Below are positions 9,191-18,790 of a DNA stretch of 64,000 bases, piece after piece. A program made the translations under genes and the position numbers. Position 1 is the stretch's first letter. Each line of letters begins with the position of its first letter. Source of the stretch: Methylobacter sp. (lineage in GTDB: Bacteria > Pseudomonadota > Gammaproteobacteria > Methylococcales > Methylomonadaceae); the NCBI RefSeq assembly GCF_030680395.1, contig NZ_JAUXVR010000007.1, positions 388,781 through 452,780 of the forward strand, in the 5' to 3' direction. The notes under the pieces were generated by a model, which saw nothing but the letters and a program-made list of their open reading frames with translations, had not been told where the DNA came from and made no database searches.

Positions 9191-9916
9191 ATGTCGCCAA
9201 ATAAAATCCTGCTTGAAGCCAAACAACTGGTAGTCAATTATAAAAACCATCGCGCGATTGACGGACTCGATTTGTCGGTTCCGGCAGGGTGCGTCTACGC
9301 TTTGTTGGGCGGCAATGGCGCGGGGAAAACCTCGACCATTAACACATTTTTGGGGTTCAATCGGCCGACCGGCGGCAATGTTTTTATTGATGGCGAGTCG
9401 CCCGACCAAAACCCCGCGGTGGTTCGTGCCAAGCTGGCCTACTTGCCGGAAAACGTTGCACTTTATGAATACATGAGCGGCCTGGAAAACCTGAGCTTTT
9501 TCTGTAAGTTGGCCAATATCCGCATATCTCGCCAGCATGCGCACGATCTGCTGGTGAATACAGGCTTGCAAAGCGATGCTCATGATCGGCGTGTTTCAAC
9601 GTATTCCAAGGGCATGCGCCAGAAAGTCGGTTTGGCTATCGCCTCGGCAAAACAGGCCAAAGTCATGCTGCTGGATGAACCGACCTCCGGGCTTGATCCC
9701 AGCGCGGCCAATGATTTTGCCCAGCGGATAAGGGCCGCAGCCGATCTGGGCATGGCGGTGCTGATGGCGACCCATGATCTGTTTAATGCCAAACAGGTTG
9801 CCGACCGTATCGGTATCATGAAAGCCGGTCGTCTGGTTGAAGAGTTCGATGCTCACACCGTCGCGCATGATGAGCTGGAACACAAATATCTGGCGCATGC
9901 ACGGGGCTTGCTTTGA
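9191..9916 (+). CDS. ABC transporter ATP-binding protein (ABC-2 type, NosF-like)
   Basis: A 241-residue ATPase with every ABC motif: Walker A GGNGAGKTS near residue 40, a Q-loop region at AYLPENVALYE, signature YSKGMRQ, Walker B MLLDEPTSGLDP and the H-loop MATHD. It powers the two membrane subunits that follow. The stop overlaps the TTG start of the next gene by four bases (TTGA). The pattern of one ATPase and two large permeases is like NosF/NosY and multidrug or gliding-motility exporters. The substrate is not evident; the receptor and propeller genes upstream suggest a link with metal or siderophore handling. Confidence 0.9.
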   Translation: MSPNKILLEAKQLVVNYKNHRAIDGLDLSVPAGCVYALLGGNGAGKTSTINTFLGFNRPTGGNVFIDGESPDQNPAVVRAKLAYLPENVALYEYMSGLENLSFFCKLANIRISRQHAHDLLVNTGLQSDAHDRRVSTYSKGMRQKVGLAIASAKQAKVMLLDEPTSGLDPSAANDFAQRIRAAADLGMAVLMATHDLFNAKQVADRIGIMKAGRLVEEFDAHTVAHDELEHKYLAHARGLL

Positions 9917-11325
9917 TTATTGCGATCATCCACAAGGAACTGTTGGCTGTATTGCGGGACGGAAGATTACTGGTGTTGGCATTTTCGGTTTTTGCCGTAT
10001 TAAGCGGATTTTTTCTGGCTTCCGTCGCCGAACATCAACAAGTGCAGCAGGAAAAGCAAGCCGTGGGCGCAACCGCCAAGGAACAATGGGATACGCAAGG
10101 CGTCAAGAACCCGCATGCGGCGGCGCATTTTGGTATTTATGTATTCAAACCGGATTCGCCGCTGGCCTCGGTAGATCCCGGATTAAGACAATATACCGGC
10201 CAGACGCTCTGGCTGGAACCGCACAAACGCAACGGAGTCCGTTTCAGTCCGGCGGCCGATCAGGGTCTGGCCGGTCGCTTCGGGCAGGCCAGTGCCGGTT
10301 TTGTGTTGGTTGCGCTGCTTCCGTTGCTGGTCATTGCTCTGGCTTTCAACGCAGTAACCCAGGAACGGGAGCAGGGCACCTTGCGCATGCTGCACAGTCT
10401 GGGGGTATCGGCGACCAAGCTGCTGTTGGGCAAGTTTGTCGGCCTGTTGCTGGCTTTTATGGTGGTGTTGTTGCCGGCAACGGCGGTTGCGATCATTATT
10501 CTGTATCAAAATTTCGACCTCGCCGGTGACGATATACTCAGGCTGCTCGCATTGAGCGGGACTTTTTTTATGTATTATGCGGTATTCGCGGCCTTGGCAA
10601 TGTCCACCTCGATCCATTTCAAAAGCAGCCGCCTGGCTTTATTTACCCTGCTGGCATTCTGGTCGGGCAGCGTGTTGATTGCGCCGCGCTTGGGCGCGGC
10701 AGCCGCAGAGATGATGGTGCCGATACCCTCGGCTACGGCGTTCTGGGCGGGGATCAAAAAAGACATTCAGCAAGGCTTGGATAACGATGGCGATCATCAG
10801 GCGCGAGAGGCCTTATTTAAGGTTCAGGTATTAAAGCAGTACGGCGTGACGAGGGTTGAAGACTTGCCGGTAGGCTATGCTGCACTCAACCGTAATTTTA
10901 ATGACGGTTATTCCGAACGGGTGCATGCCCTGCATTTCGACAGGTTGAGAGATGCGTTCGAACGCCAGGGCCGGTTTATCCATATCGCTTCGCTGCTCGG
11001 TCCGAGCATCGCGATGCGTTCGGTGTCAATGACATTATCAGGCATGGATTTGGCGCATCAGCGACATTTTGAAGATGCGGCCGAAAATTACCGGCATTAT
11101 TTTATCGGCCTGACCGATGACTGGGACCGTGAACGTAGCCACGGCACGAAGCGCGGCGCTCTGGGCCATGATTCCGACTGGGGCAGCGTCAAGGCATTCA
11201 CTTATGCGTCGCCTTCGGTGGGCTTTGCGCTGCATCATGCGCTGGCCGATTTGCTGGTTTTGCTGGCTTGGCTGGTTGCCGCGCTGATGTGGCTGCTGTT
11301 TTCCGCGAAGAGGCTCAAGCCATGA
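9913..11325 (+). CDS. ABC-2 type permease with large periplasmic domain (DUF3526-like)
   Basis: A 470-residue membrane subunit. One helix at the N-terminus (RLLVLAFSVFAVLSGFFLA) is followed by a soluble segment of about 100 residues, then several helices from about residue 130 to 270, another large soluble segment, and a final helix (ALADLLVLLAWLVAALMWLLF). The EREQGTLRMLHSL stretch before a helix is typical of ABC-2 permeases. The start is TTG, fixed by its four-base overlap with the ATPase gene and by MIIAIIHKELLAVLRDGR, a common permease N-terminus. It overlaps the next permease by ATGA, so all three genes are translated together. Confidence 0.87.
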   Translation: MIIAIIHKELLAVLRDGRLLVLAFSVFAVLSGFFLASVAEHQQVQQEKQAVGATAKEQWDTQGVKNPHAAAHFGIYVFKPDSPLASVDPGLRQYTGQTLWLEPHKRNGVRFSPAADQGLAGRFGQASAGFVLVALLPLLVIALAFNAVTQEREQGTLRMLHSLGVSATKLLLGKFVGLLLAFMVVLLPATAVAIIILYQNFDLAGDDILRLLALSGTFFMYYAVFAALAMSTSIHFKSSRLALFTLLAFWSGSVLIAPRLGAAAAEMMVPIPSATAFWAGIKKDIQQGLDNDGDHQAREALFKVQVLKQYGVTRVEDLPVGYAALNRNFNDGYSERVHALHFDRLRDAFERQGRFIHIASLLGPSIAMRSVSMTLSGMDLAHQRHFEDAAENYRHYFIGLTDDWDRERSHGTKRGALGHDSDWGSVKAFTYASPSVGFALHHALADLLVLLAWLVAALMWLLFSAKRLKP

Positions 11326-12716
11326 CGGGTTTGTTGCAAGCAGAGTGGCTGCGCTTCATCCGTAATCCGGTCAATCTGTGGGTGATTGCGGCATTCTTTA
11401 TTCTGTTAGCGGGTAGCGCGCTTTGGTCGGGACTTGCCGCCAGTGAGTTTCGCGCCAACGCATCATGTGGGCCCGAATTTATTCGCGCTGCCGCTAAAGA
11501 CGCGAATACCCTACAGGACGCAGGTAAGCTCACGCCCACAGAAATGCACGATGCGCCCGCTACCGGCAAAGGCGGCGACATGGCCAAGCCGGCTGATAGC
11601 ACAACCGTGTGTCTTCCGGCGCTCGGCGGCTTGGCATTGAACGTGCGACAAATGGATCTGCTCGGTTCCGAACTGCGCCTCTCAACCCGCAGTCGCTATA
11701 CTGATGGTCGCAACAGCGATCAGCTGTTTAATCCATTGCTGCGCGAACTGGGCTTGCTCGATTTTGCAAGCGTGCTCGCGTTACTGTTGCCATTGACCGT
11801 GATAGCCCTCACTTACGGCCTAGTGCAGGAAGATCGTGAGCGGGGCGTGTGGCGTTTGGTTTGTGCGCAAATGCCCCAGCCTTGGCTGTTGGTATTTGCT
11901 GCGCTCGTTGTGCGATTAGGTATGATATTGGTGTCTGCCCTCGTGGCATCATCGCTTGCATTTATGCTGGACTCCGGCTCCACCCTTTACGCGGCAACGC
12001 ATTGGCTGGTTTTTGTCGGCGTGTTTGCCGGGGTGTGGATTATGGTTTCCGGTCTGTTTCTGTTGCTGCCTGTTTCATCGGGTGCGGCAGCGGTAGGATT
12101 ATTAGGCGTGTGGTTGGTCACAACATTTGCGGTACCGGCGGGTTTGAGCTGGGCGGCCAACGATATGCAAACCATGCCCTCACGGCTCACGGCAATTGTC
12201 GATATTCGGCGTGTTCAGGCGCAAACGGCCAAACAACAAGCTGAACTGCTGTCAGCATGGTATCAGATGCATCCTGACATCAAGTCCTTGAAAGAGCCGC
12301 CCCGTGAGATTGCCGGTTTGCCTGCAAATCTGGAGCTTGATAGCAAGGTGCGACCGCTAATGTATCGCTTCGATGAAGTTCGAAAAGCTCATTTTGAGTT
12401 TATGGAACGTTGGTCCGCGCTTTCGCCCGCACTTGCGGCGGTATTGACGGCTGACCGTTTGGCGGGTATCGATGCGCCCCGTTATGCCGAATATATTCAA
12501 GCGGCCAATCAATTTGAAGACCGGTGGCGGGCGTTTTTTGTACCGGGAATTATGGGCAAGCAAGGCATGTCGCCGCCGGATTATGAGCAACTGCCTGTAG
12601 TGAAAGCTTTGCCGAGGGCTGACATGGTATGGACGGTCATATTGAGGCAGTCGCTGAACGGTATTTTGTTGCTACTGGTATTGATAGCTTTGCGCAAGCA
12701 ATTCGGAAAGCCGTAA
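11322..12716 (+). CDS. ABC-2 type permease, second membrane subunit (DUF3526-like)
   Basis: A 464-residue membrane protein with the same plan as its upstream neighbour: an N-terminal helix (NLWVIAAFFILLAGSALWSG), a soluble loop, a cluster of helices from residue 160 to 290 containing QEDRERGVWRLVCAQ, a second soluble region, and a C-terminal helix (ILLLLVLIALRKQF). I use the ATG at 11322 because it overlaps the previous stop as ATGA and gives MTGLLQAEWLRFIRNP, a normal permease start. The two permeases probably form a heterodimer with the ATPase dimer below it. Substrate unknown. Confidence 0.87.
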   Translation: MTGLLQAEWLRFIRNPVNLWVIAAFFILLAGSALWSGLAASEFRANASCGPEFIRAAAKDANTLQDAGKLTPTEMHDAPATGKGGDMAKPADSTTVCLPALGGLALNVRQMDLLGSELRLSTRSRYTDGRNSDQLFNPLLRELGLLDFASVLALLLPLTVIALTYGLVQEDRERGVWRLVCAQMPQPWLLVFAALVVRLGMILVSALVASSLAFMLDSGSTLYAATHWLVFVGVFAGVWIMVSGLFLLLPVSSGAAAVGLLGVWLVTTFAVPAGLSWAANDMQTMPSRLTAIVDIRRVQAQTAKQQAELLSAWYQMHPDIKSLKEPPREIAGLPANLELDSKVRPLMYRFDEVRKAHFEFMERWSALSPALAAVLTADRLAGIDAPRYAEYIQAANQFEDRWRAFFVPGIMGKQGMSPPDYEQLPVVKALPRADMVWTVILRQSLNGILLLLVLIALRKQFGKP

Positions 12717-12808
12717 AATACGGTTTAAAACTGATTGATAATAAATAGTCGACTAGGCATGAAGCGTACTTTATGCTTGCTTGTTTTAACGATATAAGGA
12801 CCTGGTTT

Positions 12809-13465
12809 ATGGAAATTATTTACTTTTTATTGCACTTACTCAAAGATCCTCTGACGACGCTGCAAGATTTTCTGGCGCATTACGAGATGCTGACTTATGT
12901 GATTTTGGCGGCGATAATTTTTGTCGAAACCGGCTTGATCGTCATGCCGTTGCTCCCCGGAGACTCGTTGCTGTTTGCGGTCGGTCTATTGGCGTCATCG
13001 ACCGGCAAACTGGATATTCTCATCATTATTCCGCTGCTGATTAGCGCGGCTTTGCTGGGCGACAATGTCAATCATTTCGTCGGCAAGCATTTTAGTAAGT
13101 TCGTTAAGTCACGGGAACAAATTTTGTTTTTTAAGCGGGAATACATTACCCAAACCGAAGCCTTCTACGAAGAACATGGAGGCAAAGCCGTTATTATGGC
13201 CCGTTTTGTCCCGATCATCCGCACCATTGCCCCTTTCGTAGCCGGTGCGGGCAGCATGAAATATTCGAAATACATTATTTTTTGCATTATCGGCGCGACC
13301 TTATGGGTTACGAGCATAACATTAACCGGATATTTCCTGGGCTCGAATGAATGGGTCAAACACAATTTCGAGAAAATTGTTTTGGGCATTGTTTTTGTGT
13401 CGTTCATGCCAATGGTTTGGCAGTTTGCGAGGGTTAAATTGCTGAAACAACCTGAATCTATTTAA
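12809..13465 (+). CDS. DedA family membrane protein
   Basis: A 218-residue inner membrane protein with the DedA/VTT motifs: ETGLIVMPLLPGDSLLF, then GD-VNHFVGKHF and the arginine-containing ARFVPIIRTIAPFVAGAG block. DedA proteins are proposed to flip phospholipids such as undecaprenyl phosphate and to support envelope integrity and proton-motive force. The start at 12809 has AAGGA eight bases upstream; an earlier ATG at 12773 would add twelve polar residues. It sits alone between the ABC operon and tonB. Confidence 0.9.
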   Translation: MEIIYFLLHLLKDPLTTLQDFLAHYEMLTYVILAAIIFVETGLIVMPLLPGDSLLFAVGLLASSTGKLDILIIIPLLISAALLGDNVNHFVGKHFSKFVKSREQILFFKREYITQTEAFYEEHGGKAVIMARFVPIIRTIAPFVAGAGSMKYSKYIIFCIIGATLWVTSITLTGYFLGSNEWVKHNFEKIVLGIVFVSFMPMVWQFARVKLLKQPESI

Positions 13466-13562
13466 AGTTTTCCATTTTCCGCAATTACTGCTGTGACCGT
13501 GCAGAGTAAAACACAGCTAAGGACCCTTTGTCCGGAATCTGAACATAACAAATGCACAATCG

Positions 13563-14381
13563 ATGTTTAAAAAGGTAATATCCCCTATGTTTTTATTTAA
13601 CAGCCATGAAGGCGGCTTGGCCGACCGGAATTTAAAGCCTTCGGGCGACGAGGCGAGTCCGTTAGTGCAAAAAAAACGATCGTTATTTGCAGCCTTGACC
13701 GGCGAAGAACACCCGCGTTTCATGGGTGGATTACTGTTGACTTTAGTGCTGCTGTTGCACATATGGGCGGGACTTTGGCTTTTAACGCCAACCGAGAAAC
13801 CTAAAACGCCGTCGCTGATGGTCATGGAGGTCTCGCTGGTTTCTACGCCGAGTCAAAAAGCTGAAATTACGCCACCGGCGCCGCCAAAACCAGTGCCGCC
13901 AAAGCCTGAACCACCGAAAAAACAACCTGTTAAACAGCCGGTCAAGAAAAAAATGCCGGTTATTCCCAAGCATGCGGAGCTACCAAAACCGCAGGCTATT
14001 GCTGAAGAAAAATCCGCGCCTTCTAATTCTGCGCCGACACCTTCAGTTTCAGCGCCACAATCCGTCAGTCGCCCCGCTCCTGCTGTAGTCAGCAGTGAAC
14101 CGAGAATCAGCACCGGCGTCATTCCATTGGAGCGCATTCCCCCCAAGTACCCTGCGCGGGCTGCTAACCGCCATATCGAGGGCTGGGTTAAAATCGAATT
14201 TACTATTACCAGGAGCGGTACCGTTGAAAATGCCGTAGTTGTTGAGGCTGAACCTGCCGAGATTTTTGACGAAGCTGCGTTGAAAGCGATTAATCAATGG
14301 ACCTTCAAAGAAAAAATAGTTAATGGTGTAGCGGTTGAACAGCGCGCTGTTCAGACGCTGCAATTTAAATTGACAAGATAA
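13563..14381 (+). CDS. tonB: TonB energy transducer
   Basis: A 272-residue protein with the TonB layout. A cytoplasmic segment of about 50 residues is followed by one membrane helix (MGGLLLTLVLLLHIWAGLWL), a long Pro/Lys-rich spacer (PPKPVPPKPEPPKK at 100-130) that spans the periplasm, and a C-terminal domain with IPPKYPARAANRHIEGWV and the INQWTFKE motif. TonB carries proton-motive-force energy from ExbB-ExbD to outer membrane receptors. The cytoplasmic leader is longer than in E. coli TonB; a start at the ATG at 13587 would shorten it by eight residues. The exbB gene starts 137 bp downstream. Confidence 0.93.
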   Translation: MFKKVISPMFLFNSHEGGLADRNLKPSGDEASPLVQKKRSLFAALTGEEHPRFMGGLLLTLVLLLHIWAGLWLLTPTEKPKTPSLMVMEVSLVSTPSQKAEITPPAPPKPVPPKPEPPKKQPVKQPVKKKMPVIPKHAELPKPQAIAEEKSAPSNSAPTPSVSAPQSVSRPAPAVVSSEPRISTGVIPLERIPPKYPARAANRHIEGWVKIEFTITRSGTVENAVVVEAEPAEIFDEAALKAINQWTFKEKIVNGVAVEQRAVQTLQFKLTR

Positions 14382-14518
14382 TCGGTTTGCGTTTTACCGA
14401 CTTACATTGACCATACCAGGACTAATATCCAGCGGTTTTGGTATGAACTTAAAAAAGCGATCAGTTCGATAATTGCACCCAAATTAATTTTATTTGAATA
14501 ACTAAAAAGGAGATCTTA

Positions 14519-15184
14519 ATGCCCTATCATATTGCGCCAGAAGTTATCATCGACGGTACCTTATACACGTTGCTGGCTTTCTCGGTGGTCACCTGGACGG
14601 TGATTCTTTTCAAAATCTGGCAGTTCACCAAGAACAGTTTTTATAACAGGGCTTTTAATAAGGCGTTTTGGGATGCGGCCAATCTGGAGCAGGCAAAAAC
14701 TTTACCGGCAGAGATAACCAGAGGGCCGCAAGCGCGGATTGCACAGCAAGGTTTTGCATGGATGAACGAAAGTCAGCAGTCTGAGGGTAAGAGCCTTAAA
14801 TATCGTGGCGTTCCATCTGAATTACTCGAACATTCCCTGCTTGTTCAAATGCAGCAAGAGCAACATGCAATGGAAAGCGGCCTGACAATGCTTGCCAGTA
14901 TCGGCAGCACCTCCCCGTTCGTCGGTTTATTCGGAACAGTGTTGGGCATCATGCACGCGATGCACGAGATCACTGCAAGCGGCTCGACCAGTCTTGATGT
15001 GGTGGCCGGTCCCATCGGCGACGCCTTGGTCGCCACTGCAATCGGTATCGCGGTCGCCGTACCGGCGGTACTGGCCTATAACTTTTTCTTGCGCCGGGTC
15101 AAACAGCAACGTGCCGGTTTGGAAAATTTTGTCGTCAGTTTTATGCATATCGCCTCAAGTGCGAACGTCAACGGTAAGGAATAG
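14519..15184 (+). CDS. exbB: ExbB/TolQ/MotA family proton channel subunit
   Basis: A 221-residue protein with three predicted helices: one near the N-terminus (TLYTLLAFSVVTWTVILFKI) and two in the MotA/TolQ/ExbB domain (ASIGSTSPFVGLFGTVLGIMHAM, and VATAIGIAVAVPAVLAYNFF). It forms the pentameric channel that works with ExbD and TonB. A perfect AAGGAGAT ribosome site lies six bases before the ATG. The stop is two bases from the exbD start, so the pair is co-translated. Confidence 0.93.
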   Translation: MPYHIAPEVIIDGTLYTLLAFSVVTWTVILFKIWQFTKNSFYNRAFNKAFWDAANLEQAKTLPAEITRGPQARIAQQGFAWMNESQQSEGKSLKYRGVPSELLEHSLLVQMQQEQHAMESGLTMLASIGSTSPFVGLFGTVLGIMHAMHEITASGSTSLDVVAGPIGDALVATAIGIAVAVPAVLAYNFFLRRVKQQRAGLENFVVSFMHIASSANVNGKE

Positions 15185-15186
15185 GC

Positions 15187-15597
15187 ATGGCTTTTAAACC
15201 GCAATCGGAAGACGAAGGAGCAATGAGCGACATTAATGTCACTCCGCTAGTCGATGTAATGTTGGTGCTGGTGATTATTTTATTGGTGACCGCGCCGTTA
15301 CTCACGCAATCCGTGCATGTTACTTTACCTAAAACCGCCGAGACTACAGCGGATATTAAAGAACAACCGTTACAGCTCGGTATCGATGCGCAGGGAGGCA
15401 TAACACTGAATAAGCTGCCACTCGCAGATCTTGCAGCATTGGAAACGGCGTTGAAGGCTGAGCTTCTAAAAAACCCAGAAATCGGCTTGCATTTATACGC
15501 CGATCAAGATGTCGTTTATGCAAAAGTCGCCGAAGTCATGGCAACCGTGCAACACTCCGGGATCGCTAAAATAGCGTTCGTAACTGAAAAACAGTAA
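15187..15597 (+). CDS. exbD: ExbD/TolR family biopolymer transport protein
   Basis: A 136-residue protein with a short cytoplasmic start, the single helix SDINVTPLVDVMLVLVIILLVTA containing the essential membrane aspartate, and a periplasmic domain ending in IAKIAFVTEK. It harvests the proton gradient with ExbB and drives TonB. The TonB-ExbB-ExbD order next to two receptors makes an exclusive or preferred partnership likely, though this is inference. Confidence 0.93.
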   Translation: MAFKPQSEDEGAMSDINVTPLVDVMLVLVIILLVTAPLLTQSVHVTLPKTAETTADIKEQPLQLGIDAQGGITLNKLPLADLAALETALKAELLKNPEIGLHLYADQDVVYAKVAEVMATVQHSGIAKIAFVTEKQ

Positions 15598-15611
15598 TAC
15601 ACTTCCAACAT

Positions 15612-15659
15612 AAACCACGAAGAAACATATGGAAGCATTCGTATGTTTCTTCGTGGTTT
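15612..15659 (+). terminator. Strong terminator after exbD
   Basis: A perfect 18-bp inverted repeat (AAACCACGAAGAAACATA and its complement) with a 12-base loop, 14 bp after the exbD stop. The long stem would end the tonB-exbB-exbD transcript; it is symmetrical enough to work in both directions. Confidence 0.75.
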
Positions 15660-16076
15660 GTTAACAATTTATATACACTCTGTATACAGTTCACTCATTG
15701 ATTAACGAAGGCTTTCAGTCTAATTTTAATCGATGTGCATGGGAACGGTAGTGTCGATTCCATAGACTAGGTGTATATTTAGATATTTACTTCTAAACTT
15801 TTGTTCCAAACTCCCATGCCTACTCCATCCTTCTTTTTTTGCCAGTTGAACTTATCGCCATGATGGCAGGCTTCTGCGGTAGCTTGACTGTGGTTGGATC
15901 ATCGGCGGGGGCATGATGCCCATAGACAAAAGCTATATTTTCTCTACTCACTTACGTTTTTTGTCAGTAGCGCTGACGAACTTCCGTGGTTCTTTTGGTT
16001 TCTGATATCCCCGCAATCCGAAGTATTACACTGGGTATGATAGCCGGTTGATTCTTTACTTAATTCAATATTTACT
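15660..16076. other. Intergenic region before kup
   Basis: About 415 bases with no supportable gene. It presumably contains the kup promoter. I see no K+- or cyclic-dinucleotide-sensing riboswitch core and no repeat apart from the terminator at its left edge. Confidence 0.5.
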
Positions 16077-17963
16077 ATGTCGTCAAATTCACAGAGTCAT
16101 TCCAAACAACAAGTAGCCGTTTTGGCGCTAAGCGCAATTGGCGTGGTATTCGGTGATATTGGCACCAGTCCCTTATATGCTGTCAAAGAGGTTTTCGGTA
16201 GTCATTTACCGATTGATAAATCCCATGTGCTAGGCGTTCTATCGCTGATTTTTTGGGCATTGGCTCTGGTTGTAACAACCAAATACACAATCTTTATTAT
16301 GCGTGCTAATAATAAAGGCGAAGGCGGCATTATGGCGCTAATGGCTTTAGCCTTGCAAAGCGCTAAAAGCAACCCGCAAAAAACACGCTTTATTGTTACC
16401 ATCGGTTTGCTCGGCGCCGCTTTGTTTTACGGTGACAGCATTATTACCCCGGCAATATCGGTATTAAGTGCAATCGAAGGCTTGCAAGTAATTACGCCGT
16501 CTTTAAGCCATTATGTTTTACCGGTTGCTATTACGGTACTTGCCGCTCTTTTTATTGTGCAGGCTAAAGGTACGGGAGCGGTCGGGAAAATGTTTTCGCC
16601 TATCATGTGTCTTTGGTTTATTACTTTGGGCATTCTTGGCTTAAATAATATTATCAACGCTCCTGCCGTATTGGCTGCAGTTAACCCTTATTACGCGATT
16701 CATTTATTGCTTGAATTAGGCTGGCAGGGTTTTTTAATTATGGGCGCAGTGGTTTTGGTCATAACCGGTGCTGAGGCGCTTTATGCCGACATGGGGCATT
16801 TCGGTTTGAAGCCCATCCGTTATGCCTGGTTCAGCTTTGTTTTTCCTGCCTTATTGCTCAACTATTTCGGACAGGGCGCGTTACTGCTTGAGCATCCTGA
16901 GGCGGTGAAAAATCCATTTTATTTAATGGCGCCGACATGGGCGATGTATCCGCTGTTAATTTTGGCGACATTGGCATCGGTTATTGCCTCTCAAGCGGTA
17001 ATATCCGGTGCATTCTCGGTTACAAGACAAGCCATACAGCTTGGCTACTGCCCACGCATGAACATTTCACATACGTCGGGTCAAGAAGTAGGGCAAGTGT
17101 ATATTCCTGCGATCAATTGGTTATTGATGGTCTCGGTATTTGTCGTGGTGTTGAGTTTCGAGTCTTCCTCGGCACTTGCTTCCGCTTACGGCATTGCCGT
17201 TACCGGGACTATGATTGTCGATACTCTTTTGGCGTTTATCGTCATCCAAGGAATTTGGCAATGGAAAAAATCGGCTAGTGTTGCTTTTTTGACAACTTTT
17301 CTAACGGTAGATTTTTTGTTTCTTTCTTCCAACAGTTTAAAAATACCGACCGGGGGCTGGTTGCCTCTGATCATCGGAGCTGTGCTGTTCTTAATGATGA
17401 CCACCTGGATTAAAGGTCGTGCCTTGTTGGCGGAATATATCGACCAGAGGCGTGTGCTGTTTGAGGATTTAGAAGATAAGATATTAAGTCATCAGGCAGT
17501 CACCGTTAAAGGTTCAGCCATTTATCTGGCTAAAAGCCTGCATGGTGTACCGCAGGTGTTTTTACACAATTTTGAGCATAACCATGTATTGCACGAACAG
17601 ATCATGGTGTTGACTGTTGTCACTAAAGATGAGCCCTACGTTGATGTGGCGCACCGGATCAAGATTCGCGCATTCGGCAAGGATAACAATTTTTATCGGG
17701 TTAAACTGTATTACGGTTTTAAGCAAAACCCTGACGTGAGACAAGCTTTAGAGTTGTGCGCTCAGGAAGGCTTAAACATCGATTTCAAGCAGACCTCGTT
17801 TTTTATCGGTAGTGAAAGGGTCTCTTTTCGGAAAAAAAGTCCTATGCCTACGTGGCGCAGACCCTTATTCAGGTTTTTATTCCACAATGCCACAAGCGCG
17901 ATAGAATTTTTCAAAATTCCCGTTGAGCGCGTCATTGAGCTGGGTATCCGTGTCGAACTTTAG
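16077..17963 (+). CDS. kup: Potassium transporter Kup (Trk-independent, low affinity)
   Basis: A 628-residue protein, the normal length of Kup/HAK/KUP family K+:H+ symporters. The N-terminus has the family signature GVVFGDIGTSPLYAVKE, followed by FYGDSIITPAISVLSA and about twelve membrane helices to residue 455; a cytoplasmic C-terminal domain of about 170 residues completes it. VITGAEALYADMGHFG and SQAVISGAFSVTRQA are conserved transport segments. The gene stands alone; the next gene is convergent on the minus strand. Confidence 0.95.
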   Translation: MSSNSQSHSKQQVAVLALSAIGVVFGDIGTSPLYAVKEVFGSHLPIDKSHVLGVLSLIFWALALVVTTKYTIFIMRANNKGEGGIMALMALALQSAKSNPQKTRFIVTIGLLGAALFYGDSIITPAISVLSAIEGLQVITPSLSHYVLPVAITVLAALFIVQAKGTGAVGKMFSPIMCLWFITLGILGLNNIINAPAVLAAVNPYYAIHLLLELGWQGFLIMGAVVLVITGAEALYADMGHFGLKPIRYAWFSFVFPALLLNYFGQGALLLEHPEAVKNPFYLMAPTWAMYPLLILATLASVIASQAVISGAFSVTRQAIQLGYCPRMNISHTSGQEVGQVYIPAINWLLMVSVFVVVLSFESSSALASAYGIAVTGTMIVDTLLAFIVIQGIWQWKKSASVAFLTTFLTVDFLFLSSNSLKIPTGGWLPLIIGAVLFLMMTTWIKGRALLAEYIDQRRVLFEDLEDKILSHQAVTVKGSAIYLAKSLHGVPQVFLHNFEHNHVLHEQIMVLTVVTKDEPYVDVAHRIKIRAFGKDNNFYRVKLYYGFKQNPDVRQALELCAQEGLNIDFKQTSFFIGSERVSFRKKSPMPTWRRPLFRFLFHNATSAIEFFKIPVERVIELGIRVEL

Positions 17964-18070
17964 CGGGATGATTGAGGATGCTCTATCATTAACTCAATCG
18001 TTTATTGGGGTCTGTCTGGGATTTTGTTTTCACAAAAGTCTGTTGCAGACCTCTAACACGAACTCTTCGT

Positions 18071-18586
18071 TTACATTGCTACTGCGTTCAAATTCTCGTC
18101 TTCATACAAGCGTGTCTTCTTCCAGCCGGCAAATTTGCTGTCATAAAATTCAAGATCGTTATCAATTGAAAATTCATAACAACTTCTGAACAGCTTGGCG
18201 GTACGGAACGCATGCAATTCGTCATCTGCCGTTACTTTGTCGACATTACCAACCTGAAAGGTTTTATTCCTGGATTTGCAATTACTGACCCAAAAAACGG
18301 TATAGCAAAGATAGCTTTTATCTTTACGATGGTCGTACTTGATAGTTCTCGACACACCGGTGACACCGGTGGTGGTTTTATTCTTGGGCGGTTTAAGAAA
18401 TCGTGTCTTGCTGCCTTTTAAAACGGTTAGCATCTGGTCACGCCAGGTAATTGCGGCTTTCAAGGATTTACCTTTGTTGCCCCACAATTTATGCGAAAAA
18501 TAACGGCTGCTTTCTTTGCCGCGCCTTACGATGCGTACCTGAAAACCAAACACATCGGGTTCGGTAATATGTTTATTTTTTGCCAT
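18071..18586 (-). CDS. AP2-like DNA-binding domain protein, two modules
   Basis: A 171-residue basic protein of uncertain role. I recognise two AP2/ERF-like modules: residues about 12-55 (FGFQVRIVRRG, then KSLKAAITWRD) and about 73-138 (TGVTGVSRT, YTVFWV, KTFQVG and HAFRTAKLFR). The GVTGV...W...F-VG...A---R pattern is typical of the AP2 fold found in plant factors and in homing endonucleases and phage integrases. No nuclease or integrase domain is attached, so it may be a stand-alone regulator or a domesticated mobile-element remnant. It is convergent with kup and isolated on its strand. Confidence 0.6.
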   Translation of the reverse strand: MAKNKHITEPDVFGFQVRIVRRGKESSRYFSHKLWGNKGKSLKAAITWRDQMLTVLKGSKTRFLKPPKNKTTTGVTGVSRTIKYDHRKDKSYLCYTVFWVSNCKSRNKTFQVGNVDKVTADDELHAFRTAKLFRSCYEFSIDNDLEFYDSKFAGWKKTRLYEDENLNAVAM

Positions 18587-18790
18587 GATAGAATTCCATC
18601 AAACGAATGAACTAAATGAATTTAACAGCCAAGTTAGGGCGACAGGCTTTAAAAAGGCCTGAAGAGAGTAAATCCCTGACTTCATTGTAAGCTATTGATG
18701 ACAAATTATGTATAAAATTAAAATTAAAGCAAGCTAAAAATAGCAACAATTTCGCAAATCCCTACTAATCTAGTGTACAATTTCAATAAT

